From the NCBI RefSeq assembly GCF_024623455.1, contig NZ_JANIPJ010000001.1, forward strand, positions 248,001 to 312,000: a stretch of DNA of 64,000 nt. Direction: 5' to 3'. Below are positions 62,500 through 64,000 of this stretch, piece by piece. The notes beneath the pieces are model-generated. The model had not been told where the DNA came from and did no database searches. It saw only the letters and a list, made by a program, of their open reading frames with translations. Position 1 is the stretch's first letter. Each line of letters begins with the position of its first letter. The position numbers and the translations under genes are program-made. Source of the stretch: Paenibacillus soyae. GTDB lineage: Bacteria > Bacillota > Bacilli > Paenibacillales > Paenibacillaceae.

Positions 62500-64000
62500 C
62501 TAGAATGAAGAGGCCTGCGAGCCGGTTTGCAGCTGGATGGATCTGCCGAAATACCCGCCTTGATCGGCGGCGAGCTGATCGAATGCGCCTTGCTCGAGGA
62601 GCCTGCCCTGACCGATGACGTATACCTGGTCGGCGCCGCGCAGAGTCGATAAGCGATGGGCAACGATAATGATGGTCATGGACCCTTTGAGCCGGTCGAT
62701 GGCTTCTTGAATGTTGTATTCGTTCTCCGCGTCGAGGGCGCTAGTCGCCTCGTCAAGAACGAGAATGCTAGGCTTGCGGACGATCGCTCTCGCAAGCACG
62801 AGCCGCTGGCGCTCGCCCCCGGATAGCCGGATGCCCCGGTCTCCAATGACGGTATGCAGCCCTTGCGGCAATCCTCTGACTAACTCCGCGCAGGATGCAA
62901 ACTCCAAAGCCCCCCATATCTCTTCTTCGGTTACGCCTGGCGCCATCAGCTCCATATTCTCTTTGATCGACGCATTGAACAGAAACGGATCCTGGGGAAC
63001 GTAGCTGATCGTTCGCCGGTACGCGAGCAGATTGCGGTCGTTCAGAGGCTCGCCGTCTACGAGAATATGACCTTCGTCGGGACGCATCAATCCCATAATC
63101 AGATCGATGAGCGTGCTCTTGCCGGCGCCCGAGGCGCCCGCGATCGCGGTCGTCGAATGCGCTTTGATGCGCAGATTCATTCCTTTGAGCGTATAGTCGG
63201 AGCCAGATTTGTCGTACTTGAAGCTGACGTTCCTAACATTGATTTCATTCAAGACAGGCAGTCGGCCGCCGCCTGTATTCTCCATCGCTTCGGTTCGCTC
63301 TGAGGATGCGCGGCATTCCTCGCGAAGCTCCAGGACGGCTCTGCAGGCCGGAATCATCGAGGACAGCGTTTCCAGATTGGATTGGATAGAGGTGAATCGC
63401 GGCCACAGCCGCGCGAAGATGACGGTGATGGTAAGCAGCTGAATCCCTTGCGTCCGGAACATGGCGAAGCAGGCGAAGATGAAAGCGGCGATAAGCAGGG
63501 TGGACGACGCCTTGTAAACGAATTGCGAGTTCATCCGAAGCTTCACGTAAGCGACCTGCTCGCGAAGCATGCTGCTCGAGAGCTCCTGCAGCCATTCCAG
63601 CCTGGCAAGCTCCATCGTATTGCTTTTAATATCTTTCATCCCATTGATCTGATCCGTGATGCCGGCCAAATAATGTTGGGCGTGCTGCGAGGTTTGGCTG
63701 CCAAGCTGCTTGGCGCTGCGGATGAAACGGCGCGACACCAAGGCGAGCGCGGCTCCGCAAGCAAGGACGAACAATGTGAGAAGCGGCGACAGCCAGAAGG
63801 CGATGCCGATCTGAATGAGGGTGAAGATGACGGATGCGACCAGCTGCAGGAAGGTGTTGACGGCGCCAAGCACGCGCGCGAGCTCGATCGTCAGAACGTT
63901 GACGATATCCGAGCCCCGCTTGCGCAAGAAGAAGGGCCAGTTCGCTTGCAGCAGCTCCCGGTAGGCCTCCAGCCTGAGCTTCTTCGCGAATTGGCCCTGC
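62500..64000 (-). CDS. ABC exporter, fused permease and ATPase, 5' end missing
   Basis: The frame is open to the window end, so the N-terminus lies beyond 64000. About 500 residues are visible: the later transmembrane helices of an ABC exporter (TLIQIGIAFWLSPLLTLFVL) and a complete ATPase with Walker A GASGAGKSTLIDLI, signature LSGGERQRLVLARAI, Walker B SILVLDEATSALD, and the switch His in IIVAHRLSTLR. It is a half-transporter that works as a dimer to export lipids, peptides or drugs. The substrate cannot be told. It may belong to a different operon from the EPS genes. Confidence 0.92.
   Translation of the reverse strand, partial: QGQFAKKLRLEAYRELLQANWPFFLRKRGSDIVNVLTIELARVLGAVNTFLQLVASVIFTLIQIGIAFWLSPLLTLFVLACGAALALVSRRFIRSAKQLGSQTSQHAQHYLAGITDQINGMKDIKSNTMELARLEWLQELSSSMLREQVAYVKLRMNSQFVYKASSTLLIAAFIFACFAMFRTQGIQLLTITVIFARLWPRFTSIQSNLETLSSMIPACRAVLELREECRASSERTEAMENTGGGRLPVLNEINVRNVSFKYDKSGSDYTLKGMNLRIKAHSTTAIAGASGAGKSTLIDLIMGLMRPDEGHILVDGEPLNDRNLLAYRRTISYVPQDPFLFNASIKENMELMAPGVTEEEIWGALEFASCAELVRGLPQGLHTVIGDRGIRLSGGERQRLVLARAIVRKPSILVLDEATSALDAENEYNIQEAIDRLKGSMTIIIVAHRLSTLRGADQVYVIGQGRLLEQGAFDQLAADQGGYFGRSIQLQTGSQASSF

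Noticed and set aside
62470..62500. Possible terminator after the ABC exporter gene
   Set aside because: A T run exists on the minus strand (AGCTTTTTTC), but the preceding GGGCCGATTCCC makes only a three-base stem.

Overview
The window looks like part of a chromosome from an endospore-forming Firmicute of the Paenibacillaceae (Paenibacillus or Cohnella type). The reasons are strong AGGAGG-type ribosome binding sites, YesM/YesN-type two-component genes and large AraC regulators beside Lpl-type sugar transporters that lack their own ATPase, catabolite-responsive-element-like palindromes, SinI/SinR-type regulators, Spo0A-box-like sites and a Bacillus-like eps gene set. Most of the DNA is moderately GC-rich. 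A stretch near 52-59.4 kb is visibly AT-rich. I saw no tRNA, rRNA, CRISPR array, transposase or phage integration module.

Region 1 (1-4.6 kb) holds housekeeping genes: the end of a PduO-type cobalamin adenosyltransferase, an RluA-type pseudouridine synthase, an ArsC/Spx-fold protein, a class I aminotransferase, a stand-alone 5'-3' exonuclease and an HD-domain phosphohydrolase.

Region 2 (4.8-32.3 kb) is a hemicellulose oligosaccharide utilisation locus. It encodes a membrane-anchored AraC regulator, three solute-binding lipoproteins, two permease pairs, a YesN response regulator and a YesM sensor kinase (not adjacent), a cupin-AraC regulator, and four glycosidases without signal peptides: GH67 alpha-glucuronidase, GH2 beta-galactosidase-like, GH31 alpha-xylosidase and GH95 alpha-fucosidase/galactosidase. 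The enzyme set fits side chains of xyloglucan (Xyl, Gal, Fuc) and glucuronoxylan after import. No ATPase gene is present, so a shared MsmX-type ATPase elsewhere is inferred. Control elements include cre-like palindromes, hairpins over or near ribosome binding sites, and a repeat-bearing leader at 8.8-9.0 kb.

Region 3 (32.5-62.4 kb) is an exopolysaccharide (EPS) locus matching much of the Bacillus subtilis eps set: chain-length regulator, BY-kinase-like ATPase, UDP-sugar dehydratase, GalU, EpsD/F-like and further glycosyltransferases, EpsG-like polymerase, EpsL-like phosphosugar transferase, EpsN aminotransferase, EpsM acetyltransferase (inverted), pyruvyl transferase, flippase and GalE. It also holds less usual members: a PF14907-type nucleotidyltransferase, a membrane-anchored GH88/105-like protein, and an antisense 941-residue collagen-like/beta-helix protein. 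A SinR-like gene opens the locus, and a SinI-like and a second SinR-like gene close it tail to tail. Palindromes of the form GTTCTTT-N2-AAAGAAC lie in at least five promoter or upstream regions. In two of them the palindrome fills the spacer between the -35 and -10 boxes. This makes a self-contained SinR-type EPS regulon and is the most interesting feature of the window.

Region 4 (62.5-64 kb) is an ABC exporter gene cut by the window end.
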